A stretch of DNA of 64,000 bases from Myotis daubentonii (GCF_963259705.1 NC_081842.1:179928349-179992348); one strand, 5' to 3'; positions 11,090-22,410 are shown, counted from the first letter of the stretch. The notes: generated by a model from the letters alone, not told the origin. Translations and numbers: made by a program.

Positions 11090-12540
11090 CCTTTCATATT
11101 TGCTGGTAAATATTAGAATTCTTAATAGTGACTTCAAAAACTGTTAAATGAGTTTAGAAAAAACACTACATTACATAGAAGCATGTCTAAAAATTGGAAA
11201 GCAACCAGCAAGGGGTCATATAAAGACCCAAGAAATTATGCGGGTGTTGTTATTGTCCTCATGTATGCCTTTGCTTTCTACCCTCCTCTTGTTTTTGCCT
11301 TTTCCTTGAGAAGGGAGATAAGGAATTGTAAGGGCCTATGGGCTCTGAGTGCCTCCTGTAGAAATGCAGGCATCTATTGTAGCCCCTGACATATACCCCC
11401 CCTCCTCCATCTCCCAGGAAAGGGCATAGCACTTTCCACTCCAGAGGAGTCTCTGTCTTTTTATGCCTTTGCCCAAGAAAGACCCTCTGTGACCCCTTTG
11501 CTCAGAGTTAGAAGATTAAAGGCAGAAGAAAAGCATCTGAAAATGCTTTTGTCACCAAGATGCTCTGAGTCCCTGAGGGTAAAAATAACTGTAAAGATGG
11601 TTTCAAGGCTTAGCAAAAGTTTAGGATAAGTTGAAGGTTGCTTTTTTCTAGGACCTTGGAGTTGGGCCTGTGAAATATGCTGTGCTCCTCCCAGTTTCAA
11701 GCATGAACTTATAATCACTTACTTGTGATATCTTTTCATATACAGTGCCTATAAAAGAAAAACTAGCTCCCTCAAACCTAAGACTGCATGGTTGTCATAA
11801 CTCAAGCAGGCTTACCCTTGAGATATTCTAAGACTTTAATGTGAGGTTGAGAAATAGAAGGATTAGGGGAAGTCACTTGACTGTGGCTGGAGGCATAAGT
11901 ACACAGTAGCCACAGAGCACCTGCAAACCTGGGCTTTTAGTGGTCCATGGGCTTTATGTGGTCCATGGGGTCTAGCTGTGGAAGGTGAAAGAAGCTCCGC
12001 AGGTGAGAGGAACAAGCCCCTTGGCATCCTTTCCATTGCAGAACCCCACCAAGATCTCATAGTAAGGAAGTGACCTCTTAATTCCCAGGGCAGCATCTGC
12101 CAAGGGCTAGACTCTGAAGTATATATAAATGGGTTGCATTCCTGTTCTAGGTAAGGACAAGTTGTCACTGTAGTCCAAGTTCACTGGCCAACACCACACA
12201 AAGATACATCACTCATCCAGGAAATAACCCCATTCTAAGCCCAACAGGTATTAGGTCTATGGGGCAACATGACCAATGCCAGGGCCCTACTTGCTGCTGA
12301 GGCTGATGATCTGTTTTCTGCTCTGGTTGATAGACTTTTAGACTTGATAGACTGGGACCTGTATGTTTCATACAAAGCTCTCAATTAGAGCAGGGCTGGA
12401 GAAGGAAGGGGCAGGCTGACAAAAGTCATAAAAGTATACTTCTTAGTTCTTTATTCCTGCTCTTCTCCCTTCACCCAATTATGCTCATTATTTTTGTATA
12501 CCTTTTTGGCTGTTCATGGTTATTTGGGCTATTCTTTTTT
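11090..12540. other. Unique or unclassified DNA
   Basis: No gene or repeat that I can name. Short frames on both strands lack domain features. Confidence 0.4.
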
Positions 12541-12547
12541 CTTAGAG

Positions 12548-12858
12548 CAGTGGTTCTCAACCTTCCTAATGCCGCGACCCATTAATACAGTTCCTCATGT
12601 TGTGGTGACCCCCAACCATAAAATTATTTTCGTTACTACTTCATAACCCTAATTTTGCTACTGTTATGAATCGTAATGTAAATATCTGATATGCAGGATG
12701 TATTTTCATTGTTACAAACTGAACATAATTAAAGCACAGTGATTAATTACAAAAACAATATGTAATTATATGTGTGTTTTCCGATGGTATTAGGCGACCC
12801 CTGTGAAAGGGTCGTTTGACCCCCAAAGGGGTCGCGACCCACAGGTTGAGAACTGCTG
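12548..12858 (+). mobile_element. SPIN-like non-autonomous hAT, full length
   Basis: 311 bp from CAGTGGTTCTCAACC to GGTTGAGAACTGCTG, the inverted repeats of SPIN-type hAT elements. The interior has the characteristic GACCCCCAACCATAAAATTA block, a TTATGAATCGTAATG block, and GGGTCGTTTGACCCCCAAAG near the right end. A perfect 8-bp target duplication, TCTTAGAG, is at 12540-12547 and 12859-12866. No transposase frame; it would have needed one in trans. Confidence 0.95.
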
Positions 12859-12869
12859 TCTTAGAGGAT

Positions 12870-13475
12870 TTCTTATAATAAGATATTAGAAAAAATATAA
12901 TTACTGTCTTTGCTTAGCTAGTTAGCAGTAGAAAACAGGAGTGCCATTCCAAGAAAGAAAATCTGCGTACTTCTCTGCATAGAGCCCTGAGAGTGAAAAG
13001 AAATAAATTCCTTTAGATTAATGATAAAGGTAACAGGAATAATTTATTTTCCTATCTGGCTTACCTCCGGGCTATTAAGAAAGTTTCTGAAGTGGTTTGT
13101 GTTTAATTATAAAGCTTCCTTAGGAGATGAACTGTCTCCCCATGGGGGAAGGGGCAATACCTGCTTGAGCCGCCCAAGTTCTCTGTGTCAGAGCCCAGGC
13201 TGGGCACTGTGGGTATAACTCACCCAGAATAAACACAGCCCCTGCCCTCCCAGAATGGAAATCCAGTGAGCGGCAGTCAGTAAATAGAGTGTCAGCCATG
13301 CCTTCTAAAGGGACAATCTGTCTCACCCCAAAAGACTGGGAGGCTAGAGCACCTTCGAGGAGGAAATGGAGAGGGAAGCAGCTCAGGACATTCGAACACT
13401 CTGCTCGCCAGGCACAGAGGCAGGCCAGCAGGCCAGGGCAAGCGGAATAGGGAAACTGAGGCAAATAGTTAAACA
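12870..13475. other. Unique or unclassified DNA
   Basis: AT-rich then GC-rich single-copy-looking sequence with no recognisable element. Confidence 0.35.
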
Positions 13476-13479
13476 GCAG

Positions 13480-14098
13480 TTGTAGCCATCTAGTAAATCC
13501 TGTCTTCCCTAAATCCCAGACACCTAAAAATTAATGGTTTACACTTCTTCTCTCCAACCAGAGGGTAAATAGTTTAAATCACCCTACTTAGGGAGACAGA
13601 TAGCAGAAATCCAATTAGTGCCATTTGACAACCATACTCAAGGACAGATGGAGCTAAGAGAATAAACCTCATTTTGTTATCTCAGCATAAAGCTGATGAA
13701 TATTCTTTTGAGATCTTCCACTAAGAGCTCCCCTAAATGTCCAGCCTTTAAAACCCCTCAAAAAGGAAGGTCCCAGCTCCAGCTCTCCTTCTCAGAAGCA
13801 GGTCTGTGGCTCCCACCCCCACTCCTCTATCACAGGTGTGCGTCTCCTAAACTGTAAGGGACAGCAGGAGGCTTGCAACCAGTGTAGCAGTGGGCAGTGG
13901 CATTTCATCCAGGGCAAACCCCCAAACCTGTCCCTCAGGCCCCCTTTCCTTTGACTTCTGAGCCAAAGCAGACCAGCCTAGGCTCATTTCCTCAGCCCTT
14001 CCTTATTTCACTGTCCCCAGGTTTAATAAACATCTTCTAAAATTCACCTGGACTCGTGTTGTGAAATTTTTCCTGCACAAAGTCCAGAACCCACACAC
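13480..14098 (+). repeat. Old class I-type retroviral LTR (probable)
   Basis: Near the right end a TTTAATAAACATCTTC polyadenylation signal is followed by CCTGGACTCGTGTTGTGAAA and a block ending CCAGAACCCACACA, a layout typical of mammalian ERV1 LTR U5 ends. CCTTTAAAACCCC near 13746 could be a TATA-like site. No internal retroviral sequence and no clear target duplication, so the boundaries are approximate. Confidence 0.5.
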
Positions 14099-14104
14099 TA
14101 TAGG

Positions 14105-14300
14105 CTGGCCCTCGGCTAAGGATGGAGAACATCTGGGCATATAAGGCCCGTGAAATCATTTGGTCTAGCCCTGCCAAGGCATTAGGGTAAATGTCCGACC
14201 AAATATAGCAGGCTAATTTTTAAGTTGATTTTGTATGGCCCTCAAATGCTGTTATATATACCCAATGGCCCTTGGCAGAATAAAGGTTCCTCACCCCTGC
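14105..14300 (-). repeat. Old hAT-type DNA transposon fragment
   Basis: Contains the 'ggcccgtgaaatcattt' motif, a TTTTAAGTTGATTTTGTATG block and a CCCTTGGCAGAATAAAGGTT block ending at CTCACCCCTG, typical of an old mammalian hAT (Tip100/Charlie-like) family. The exact family is unresolved. Confidence 0.45.
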
Positions 14301-14814
14301 CTAGGCAGATCCACTCAGGGCCAGGTCCTCTTTCTGGTAAAAACAGTCCCCACTCACCACATGTGGCAAGTGTAAATTTTAATTCGTTAAACTTATTTAA
14401 GTTGAAAAATCATTGCCTGACTTGTACTAACCACACTTCATGATCCCAAGCTCTCCGATAGACAGCACAGATGTTTCCATCAGGAAGGGACCTCTGTGGG
14501 GCAGCCTGGGAGTCTGGCTCCTGTGCATTCTCCAGGGGACCTAGGGGCCTGACAGCACCAATGGCATCAGTCTCTCACCAGCTCTCCGCCCCCTTCAGTT
14601 TGACTCCCTCCACCCCTAGAACAGTATATGTCTCCTCACAAATATCCCAATTTGCCATCTGAGATGGGAAAGAGTTCTTGACTTTCTGCTTGTGAGGAGA
14701 AAGGATAAAATCTTTAGCTTGACGTAAAAAGTCCATCTGTGGTGTGCTCCTCCCCTGCCATTCCTGTCCCATGTCCCACGTGTGTCACTGCTATCTTGAG
14801 CTCACCATTTTTCA

Positions 14815-15236
14815 ACCATGCCTTGTAGTTCCATTCTTCTAGCCCTTTGCCTAGAATGCATCCCCTACCTTCCGCCCCTTCCCTTGTATCCACATTCTTG
14901 TGCTTATCCTTTAGTTTTAAAGCCCTGGTTAAATGTCTCCTAGAAGTCAGCCCCTGCCTTCCTCAGGCTCCTATGGGAATTCCTTAGCATTTTAAGACCC
15001 GTTGTAATGATCTAATTTACATGCCTCTTCTCCTTCTCCACTGCAGCTCCTTGAGAGCAAGAACTGCACTTGGTTGCCTTTACCCCACCCCGCCTTCCCA
15101 ACCCTGCTCTCATGAAAGGGGAAGTGAAAATGACATGTTGACTGAATGGATTCCCACATGAATGGAGAAATTGCCATGCAAATGAATAGATGAATGAGTG
15201 AGTGAGTGAGTGAATGAATGAATGTATGAATGAATG
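14815..15236 (+). repeat. L2 3' region
   Basis: Forward L2: CCTTTGCCTAGAATGCATCC, GGTTAAATGTCTCCTAGAAG, CAGCTCCTTGAGAGCAAGAA and a TGAA/TGAG-repeat tail (about 15191-15236). Translation is broken, as usual for L2. Confidence 0.75.
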
Positions 15237-15919
15237 ACAAAATAGACTCCCCAGGCCAATTGTGAATTAAAGAGCTTTGAAAAAGCCTTTTTGGGCTCCC
15301 CCTTGTCCCCTGCACCTTTCTGGTGCCCCCCTTCTTATCCTCAGGCACATTGCCTTTTTCTTTCCCTCTCCTAAGCTTTAAGGGCCCTTCTTTTGCTTCT
15401 GTAACTTGTTTCCTGAGCCCATTTCTTCTAGGGCTCACTTCTTCTACTTATGTAACTTCTAAATAAACTTTCTCTTATAATTTGAAGGAGAGAAAAACGC
15501 TGTTTTGGATCCCCAGTCCAATTCTGTTTTCTTCTTTGCTGTAAAATTCTGGATGATCTCTCAGTGACCAGAGCCAAGTACCTTTGAACTCAGGATGTTA
15601 ACCTAGATAGCAGGGCGCTGCTCCCAAGGATGAGTTAATCATCTTAAGAATAATGTAGGTCAGGAGATAAGGCAACATGCTGGCTTCTATTTAGACAGAT
15701 GTTGCTAGCAGGCTCTGTGTGTACTCCTAATGAAGTGGGCCATAAATTCCGAGCTGTGCACTGCAGCAAGGTGGCACGCTGGCACTGTGATGAGTCTGCG
15801 TTATTCTGTGAGGTTAGTAAGGGGATTAAAGTGCAAGCCACTGAATTCTGCTGACTGTGGTAGGTGCAACCGATGTGATTCAGCCATGCACAGGGCGATT
15901 GTTTATTGAAAGTTTTGGA

Positions 15920-16095
15920 TGAAAAGCACAGAACTAGGGACTAAGGTTTCAGTTTGCACTTTGGCTCTGCTCTCATTTAATGAGGAACATCAAGCAAATG
16001 ACTTGAACCTTTGTGATTTGTAAAATGCAGGTGGTAATAACTCATTTACCTAACATGGATGTTGTGCTGGTTAAATGAGATGACAAACCACCATG
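15920..16095 (+). repeat. MIR
   Basis: MIR core and 3' part: GACTTGAACCTTTGTGATTT, GTAAAATGCAGGTGGTAATA, TTAAATGAGATGAC. It ends where a VES SINE begins. Confidence 0.65.
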
Positions 16096-16111
16096 TAAAA
16101 CATAAACTCCA

Positions 16112-16992
16112 GCCCGGCCGGTGTGGTTCAGTGGTTGCGTGTCAACCTATAAACCAGGAGGTCACAGTGCAATTCCCAGTCAGGGCACATGCCCGGGTTG
16201 CAGGCTTGTTCCCCAGTAGGGGGCTTGCAAGAGACAGCCAATTAATGATGATTTGATGGATCAATGATACTCATCATTGATGTTTCTGTTTTTTTAATCT
16301 ATATTGTTGAAAGTGTGACAGATGTCCCCTTTGGTCCCCCATTGTCCCCTTCTAGCCTATACCCCCCACCCCCGCCTTCACTACCCTATTGTCTGTGTCC
16401 AAGGGTTATGCATATATCCATGCAAGTTTTTTGGTTAATCTCTTCCCACCCACCCACCCACCTCCACCTTCCCTCTGAGATTCGATAGTGTATTCCATGC
16501 TTCTATGTCTCTGGATCCATTTTGTTCCTCAGTTTATTTTATTCATTAAACCCCACATACGAGTGAGATCATGTGATACTTGTCTTTCTCTGAGTGGCTG
16601 ATTTTGCTTAGCATAATACTCTCCAGGTCCCTCCATGCTGTCTCAAAGGGTAAGATATCCTTTTTTTTTTTTTACTGCTGCATAGTATTCCATCTTGTAT
16701 ATGTACCACAGCTTTTTTATCCACTCATCTACTTAAGGACTGTTTCCAGATCTTAGCTATTGTAAATTGTGCTGCTATGAACATAGGGATGCATATGTTC
16801 TTTCTGATTGGTGTTTCAGGATTCTTAGGATAAATTCCTAAAAGTGGGATCACTGGGTCAAATGGCAGTTCCGTATTAATTTTTTGAGGAAATCATCTTT
16901 GATATTTAATTCTCTCCCTCTTCCTTCCTCTCTCTGAAATAAATAAAAATATATTAAAAGCAAAACAAACAAACAAACAAAACCACACACAA
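16112..16992 (+). mobile_element. VES SINE carrying an inserted L1
   Basis: The SINE 5' part (16112-16290) has the head, B-box region, GTCAGGGCACATGCCCGG core and CATCATTGATG block. Its 3' part resumes near 16893 with TTCTCTCCCTCTTCC, CTCTCTGAAATAAATAAAAA and an AAAC tail. The SINE's own target duplication survives: AAAACATAAACTCCA (97-111 of the 16 kb block) against AAAACATAAGTTCCA (16993-17007), so the split is due to an insertion. Confidence 0.9.
16292..16892 (-). mobile_element. L1 3' end inserted into a VES SINE
   Basis: Reverse-strand L1: 3' UTR (TGACAGATGTCCCCTTTGGT to ACCCACCCACC), then the ORF2 C-terminus read on the minus strand (complement of TATTCCATCTTGTATATGTA and TGTGCTGCTATGAACATAGG). 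5'-truncated to about 600 bp. The repeated SINE text at both edges (CATCATTGATGTTTCT and CATCTTTGATATTTAA) fits a diverged target duplication of about 16 bp. Confidence 0.85.
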
Positions 16993-17439
16993 AAAACATA
17001 AGTTCCAGGGAAAAAGCAGCTAAGGTATATCAGGCACCTCCTATCGGCCAGGATGTAGGACCTTTCTCCTAAATCGCCCCATTTTGGTGGCTGGCAGTGG
17101 AAGTGCAACACGTATTATGTCTGACAGCTCTCAAAGCTTATGAATCAGCTCCCCAGCTCCCTACCTCCCCACTCACAGTCAAGCATGTAGTTCCTTTTTA
17201 TAGTCTGCGGAGGAGTCCTTGCCACTCACCTGACAGCCTCAGGTTTAAAATAAGTTTGTTAAGAATGGGAGCAGAAACTGGAAGCTGCGTCGCCGAGCTG
17301 GGCGAATCCTTCCTGATTGGGCAGAGCTGGGAAAGGCAGAGAAAAGCATAACTCAGAGCGGGATCCCAACTCCGAGCGTTGGCGTTTGGTGTTTCTTTTA
17401 GTCTCGGGAGTGGGTTCCAGTGTCTTTCTATTTTTCCCA

Positions 17440-17830
17440 CTCAGCTCTATTTTTAAAATAGTCCCCCTTTCTCAAGACAGCCCACACAATTCTAGTAACA
17501 TGTCATGCGATGGGAAGCTTCAAGGAGACGAAAGAAGGCGGCTGAAATGCCTTGCAAGCCTCCGCTGCTTGGGAACATTTTACCGGACATGGCCATGCTA
17601 ATGACAGTCCCTTTCTGAAAAATGTATGGGGCTCCTGCTATCTTCCCAAAGAAATGGCACCACACTGTCAAATTAGCTTCCCTTGCTTCTGGTGGAGCTG
17701 CTGACAGTGGCATTGAGGACTGAAAAAAATCTCCATTCCTGCATGCCAAGCCTGATGAAATGTCCCTGATTTCATGGCGCCTAATAAATGTCAGCTCACA
17801 GGTTGCTCATCAGATGGGCGCCATCTGGTG
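17440..17830. promoter_or_regulatory. Candidate conserved non-coding element
   Basis: Unique, balanced-composition DNA without repeats. Its right part holds TTTCATGGCGCCTAATAAAT and paired E-boxes, CAGATGGGCGCCATCTG, at about 17811-17827 (CAGATG and CATCTG with a 5-bp centre). Paired E-boxes are bHLH-type sites. Function is inferred from motifs only. Confidence 0.3.
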
Positions 17831-17975
17831 TAGTGGAAAGAGATTTCGATGGGGAATGGCAGGGAAAGTGCCATTTCCTAGCTGGTTGAATTCCCTGTCT
17901 CAGTTTCCTCCCCAAAACCTGGAGAGTGTGTTTAGATAATCTCTAAGGTACAGTTAATCTGTTAGAGCTCCAATT
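17830..17975 (+). repeat. MIR
   Basis: GTGTAGTGGAAAGAGATTTC opens the MIR; TCAGTTTCCTCCCCAAAACC and AGATAATCTCTAAGGTACAG continue it. Confidence 0.65.
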
Positions 17976-17984
17976 ATATATTAA

Positions 17985-18125
17985 GAATATAAGTCTCATG
18001 GGGGAAGGACATCTGTTTTGTTCACTGTTTTATCTCCCTTGCCTCACACTAGGCTCAGCAGGTAACTGTTCCATATAAATAGTTGTTGGATAAATGCCTG
18101 AATGAACGAATAAATGAAATGAATG
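17985..18125 (+). repeat. L2 3' end
   Basis: GGGAAGGACATCTGTTTTGT, CACACTAGGCTCAGCAGGTA and a tail of AATGAA/AACGAA units. Confidence 0.65.
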
Positions 18126-18719
18126 AACTAATGTCGATAAAACAAATGAAGAAATCCTCACCTTATATTGCTGTTGTTTATGCCCATTTTGATAAAATCC
18201 GTACCCAAAAAAGGCAGCTAGTGCACTGCCTTTGAAACGTATATGAGCCGTGGTGGGTGTTGGGAGCCATAATGTATGTGTAGTACTTGGGCTCATCAGA
18301 CCCCTAAACAATTAGTCTCATTCTCAGTCTTGCCTGTTGGTTAAAAACCTGGGATACAGGCCAGTCCATGAATCACATATCCTAATGGACACCGTGGCAG
18401 GGCCACCGACGGTGCAGCGAGAACTCAGAGCCCAGAGCCTTCCCCTGGACCTCAGCTTTCAACTAAGAGTTAAAGTCTGCAGAGCTAAGAGAAATAGGCT
18501 CCACAGGCCCGGACAGAGAGTACACAGGGCCAGTGAGTGAGAAACTCGGGAGAAGCGGCCGAGAGATAGGGCTTAGGACCTGATGCCACAGAGCAGGCTG
18601 GATGAGGCAGAAGTGAATGCTCTGCTTCTCGGGTCCCACACATGAGGGTCTTCATCCTGAAAGTGCTGATTTGCCTGCACTTTCCCCAAATAGAGTTCAT
18701 TCTGTAAGGCGGGTGATAT

Positions 18720-18930
18720 AGATTAGTAGAGAGAATAAGGGTTTTAGACTTAGAACAAGGGAAACACCCCTGAATGACTTACGTCTCTGAGTTTTGGTTT
18801 CTCCATCCTGAATCATGGATGATGATTGTGCCTACTTCATGGTGTTATCATGGGGAATGTGTCACATGGTGTGTATAAAGCACCTAGTAGCTCTGTGTAT
18901 GCACACAGCAGGTAATCAGTAAATACTTGT
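18720..18930 (+). repeat. MIR
   Basis: TTGGTTTCTCCATCCTGAAT, TGCCTACTTCATGGTGTTAT, GTGTATAAAGCACCTAGTAG and CAGTAAATACTTG follow MIR order. Confidence 0.65.
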
Positions 18931-18954
18931 TTTTTTCTTTCTCACTGTTAGTTC

Positions 18955-19085
18955 TACATTAACTATTCATTGAGCTTGGTAGGTACTGCGCTTGATATAG
19001 GGGTAAAGACAGGAAAGAGACAATCTCTTCTCTCCTGGAGCCCTCAGCTGAGTGGAAGGAGCAGACATGGAGCAGTAAAGAAGAC
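18955..19085 (-). repeat. L2 3' end
   Basis: Reverse-strand L2: ATTCATTGAGCTTGGTAGGT, ATAGGGGTAAAGACAGGAAA, CCTGGAGCCCTCAG. Confidence 0.6.
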
Positions 19086-19132
19086 AGTAAATGACAACAC
19101 AGTATAGTTTTATCTATATTAGAAATACTGAC

Positions 19133-19290
19133 GCCCTGGCTGGTGTGGCTCAGTTGGTTGGGTGTCATCCTGTGCATGGAAAAGTTGCCAGTTCAATTTC
19201 TGGTCAGGGCACATGCCCGGGCTATGGGCTCTATCTCTGGTAGGTGGCATGCAGGAGGCAGCCCATCAATGTTTTGCACTCACATCGATG

Positions 19291-19356
<66 letters not shown>

Positions 19357-19400
19357 TCTCCTTTCCTCTCTCTCTAAAAATCAATAAAAATACTTTTTAA
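19133..19400 (+). mobile_element. VES SINE with (CT)n expansion
   Basis: Head GCCCTGGCTGGTGTGGCTCA, B-box region GTTCAATTTC, GTCAGGGCACATGCCCGG core, ACATCGATG block, AAAATCAATAAAAATAC tail. The CT-rich body has expanded to about 30 CT units (19293-19353). No clear target duplication. Confidence 0.92.
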
Positions 19401-19799
19401 AAGCATGAACTCTTGACTGTCCAGGAGAAGAAATGCCCAGCTCTGTCTTCTGTCTTGGAGAGTCAGGAAGAGTCGCTCCAGTTCACATTTTTTGGAGATG
19501 CTTATTCTAACCCCAATTTAGGGGAAGAAAATGTTCTCTAATATTTTGTATGTTGTTTTGCAGGCTTTCTTGTTAAAAGTTTTAATTTTACATTTGTGTT
19601 GTAAGAATCAGGACCTCTTGATTGATAATCCACTGAAAATAGCAACATGGTCTCACCTGTGTTATTTATGTGCATCAAGTAATGATAATGGCTAATATTT
19701 ATGGCAACTAAGAATAATACTAATAATTAATAATTATTCATTTCTCTTTAATATGTAACAAGTATGTTTCTAGCTCGTTCATTCATCATCTCAGTTATT

Positions 19800-20010
19800 T
19801 CCCCACAGATTTCCATAACACACATGCATATTTTTACCCAAAACAATTTCATCATTCCCATTTACAAAGAAGGACACTGCAGTTTAGAGAAGTTAAGTAA
19901 TGTCCACAAGATCACCTGCTAATCACTTGCAGAGTTATGACTAGAACCTGCTTCTGTCTGCTTTTAAAGCTCATGCTCTATATGAGAACATCATGTTGCC
20001 TCCAGAAATC
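19800..20010 (-). repeat. MIR
   Basis: Reverse-strand MIR: TCATTCCCATTTACAAAGAA, GAAGTTAAGTAATGTCCACA, AGTTATGACTAGAACCTGC. Confidence 0.7.
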
Positions 20011-20039
20011 TCTTTATTTAGAAAAGAGAAATAGCATGC

Positions 20040-20925
20040 TTGAGTTTGTTAGCAGCAGATGATCCAAATTAGAACATTGGAAGCGATGTTTGTTCATTTC
20101 TGTGTAATCATTCAATTTTAATGAATCTATTTCCTTATCAGATGATATTCTTTTTGAAGATCTGATAAGTACTCTTGATAACGATGTTGTCATTTAATTC
20201 ACTTAACATCTGGAGCAGCTGCCTTGTTTCTTTCTGAAGGGGTGGTAGTTGTTATCTTTCAGGGAAAAATTTCTCTTTTTTATATACATCTCCAAAACAA
20301 ATGGTTAAAGCAATCTCTGAGCTGTAGCTTACACATTTTCAGAGTAGCTGTTAGTTTCCATAAAAAAAGATAACATAGGCACTGTCAGAATGAGACTTAA
20401 AAAGCTCAACTTTAGGTTGCTAGAGAAATCATCTGTAATCACGCGAAAGATTACTAGGATGCTCATTGAGTTCAGAACTGAAATATAGAAGGCTGTGCAA
20501 AAGTCTTGTGCTTTCCATATTAGGGAGGAGAAACGTATACTTCAATAAGCAAGTCTTGATTATTAAGACCAAATAGGGAAGGTGGGGACTGAGTAGGACT
20601 CAAACCATATCGGTCTCCTGCAAATTTCCCTGCGGATGTTTGGGAAGATGGCTGGACCATCGAGTTGAGTCAGGGGCTCCCATTCCAGACTGAGTCCACT
20701 TGAAAGACACTTACTCAACTCGAAGGGACCCCCAACGTAGAATAAAAAACAAATTCAGTTTTCTGACAATGAGTGTAATACAGTGTGTTCCCTTTTGCTT
20801 GGAAGCAGAAACATAATTTTGGGAAGATACATATGGCCATATATTTCTATATATGGCCACCAAAATACTGAAAAGTCTCACTTGCAACCAATAAAACTAT
20901 CCAGATGTTGTGTTGCTTTTAAAAT
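20040..20925. other. Unique AT-rich DNA
   Basis: No nameable element. A perfect 10-bp inverted repeat with a 4-base loop, GGCCATATAT and ATATATGGCC, lies at 20835-20858. Confidence 0.4.
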
Positions 20926-20929
20926 TATG

Positions 20930-22410
20930 CATATTTTAAGCTTACAGGTAAATGTAAGGGATAAAATAATAGACATTACTGTACCCACTACCCAATATTG
21001 GCAAAGCTTAAGATTTTACCTTTTTTGCTTCAGACTTTTTTATTTAAGAACTAGAGGACCGGTGCACAAATTCATGCACCAGTGGGGTCCCTCAGCCTGG
21101 CCTGTGGGATTAGGCTGAAACTGGCTCTCTGACATCCCCTGAGGGGTCCCAGATTGCGAGAGAGTGCAGGCCAGGCCGAGGGACCCCACCAGTGTACCAT
21201 CGGGGCTGGGGAGAGATGCTGGAGGTTGGCCAGCCAGGGAGGGGATGCAGGAGGGCTCCAGGGTGTGTCTGGCCCTTCTCGCTCAATCCTGATCAGGCGG
21301 ACCCCAGCAGCAAGCTAACCTACCAGTCAGAGCGTCTTCCCCCTGGTGGTCAGTACACATCATAGTGACTGGTCAACCGGTCAACTGTCTGCCCCCTGGT
21401 GGTCAGTGAATGTCATAGAGAGCAGTTGAGCAGCCTTAGCATATCATCAGCATATTACACTCTGGTTGAACGGCTGACCGGTTGACCGGACACTTAGCAT
21501 ATTTATCTTTTATTATATAGAATTAAAGTATTATAGATACCAGTAATGCCCTCGATGGTACTCCTGCTTGAACCTGTTCCATCATTAAGTGGAGTCCAGT
21601 ATTATGAATTTTGTGTTTAACATTTCTAAGAGTGTTTTTATATATTATGTATATAAAAAAATGTAGTGTAGGTAATAGGTATTTTAAAAATTTACAAAAA
21701 TGCATCCACACGGACCATGAACATATCACTTTACTTTTTCTGGCTCAATACTGTTGAGGTTTATCCATGTTGTTCCATATCCATAAGTAGTTCTGTTTTA
21801 TTCCTTTTAACTATGACTTTGTATTTGGTTAAATGACTGTAACAATACTTATTTACCTAGTCTTAGGATGATGAGCATTTAAGTAGTTTACAATATGGGA
21901 TGCTAACAACAAAAGCTTTCATAACTGTTCCTTTATCTATCCCTTTGGCCTCATGTGACAGGATGCTGCATGGGAGAATATTTAGGACCAGATTGTTAGA
22001 TCTTACTATCTATGCATCTTCGATTTTAGTAGATACTGCCAAATCGTATTTTAAAGTGGGTTTCCCAATTTATACACCCACCCGCGTGGTATGAGAGTTC
22101 CCTGCATGGCATGCAAAAAGTAATAATGAAATCATTTGTTAGGCTTTTAGTTTTTGCCAATATGAGGGGTATGGAATGATTCTTCATCTCTGTTTTAATT
22201 TGCATTTGCCTGAATACATTTGAGGTTAGCTTATTTTCACGTGTTTATTGGCCATGCAGGCTTTCTCTTCTAGGTTTCATGCTCATATGCTTTGCCCTAT
22301 GTTTATCTTGAGTGGTTCTTTTTCTTACTGATATGTAGGTCTTTGTGTGTTCTGTATACAAATCTTTTCTTGGTCTCTTTATCAATATTGCTGTTTTTTC
22401 AGACAATGCA
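20930..22410 (-). repeat. Old L1 (L1M-type) interrupted by a HeliBat
   Basis: Reads as a diverged reverse-strand L1. Near 20970 is the L1M-type 'acccactacccaatattggcaaagc' block; later come GGTTTATCCATGTTGTTCCA, CATTTGCCTGAATACATTTG and GATATGTAGGTCTTTGTGTG. A HeliBat at 21051-21521 splits it. No intact frame remains. Confidence 0.6.
21051..21521 (-). mobile_element. HeliBat-type non-autonomous Helitron
   Basis: On the minus strand it begins TCTATATAATAAAAG and ends GGTCCTCTAG, with a hairpin just inside the 3' end (GTGCAC ... GTGCAT arms on the plus strand near 21062-21081). The interior has the repeated CCCCTGGTGGTCAGT motif seen in the copies at 59.6-60.4 kb. About 471 bp, no Rep/helicase frame. 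Confidence 0.88.

Noticed and set aside
19143..19400. Ser/Leu-repeat proteins at SINE CT tracts (also at 23844-24214, 55646-56009 and 57528-57869)
   Set aside because: They are translations of CT/GA microsatellites; the same tract is open in several frames and on both strands.
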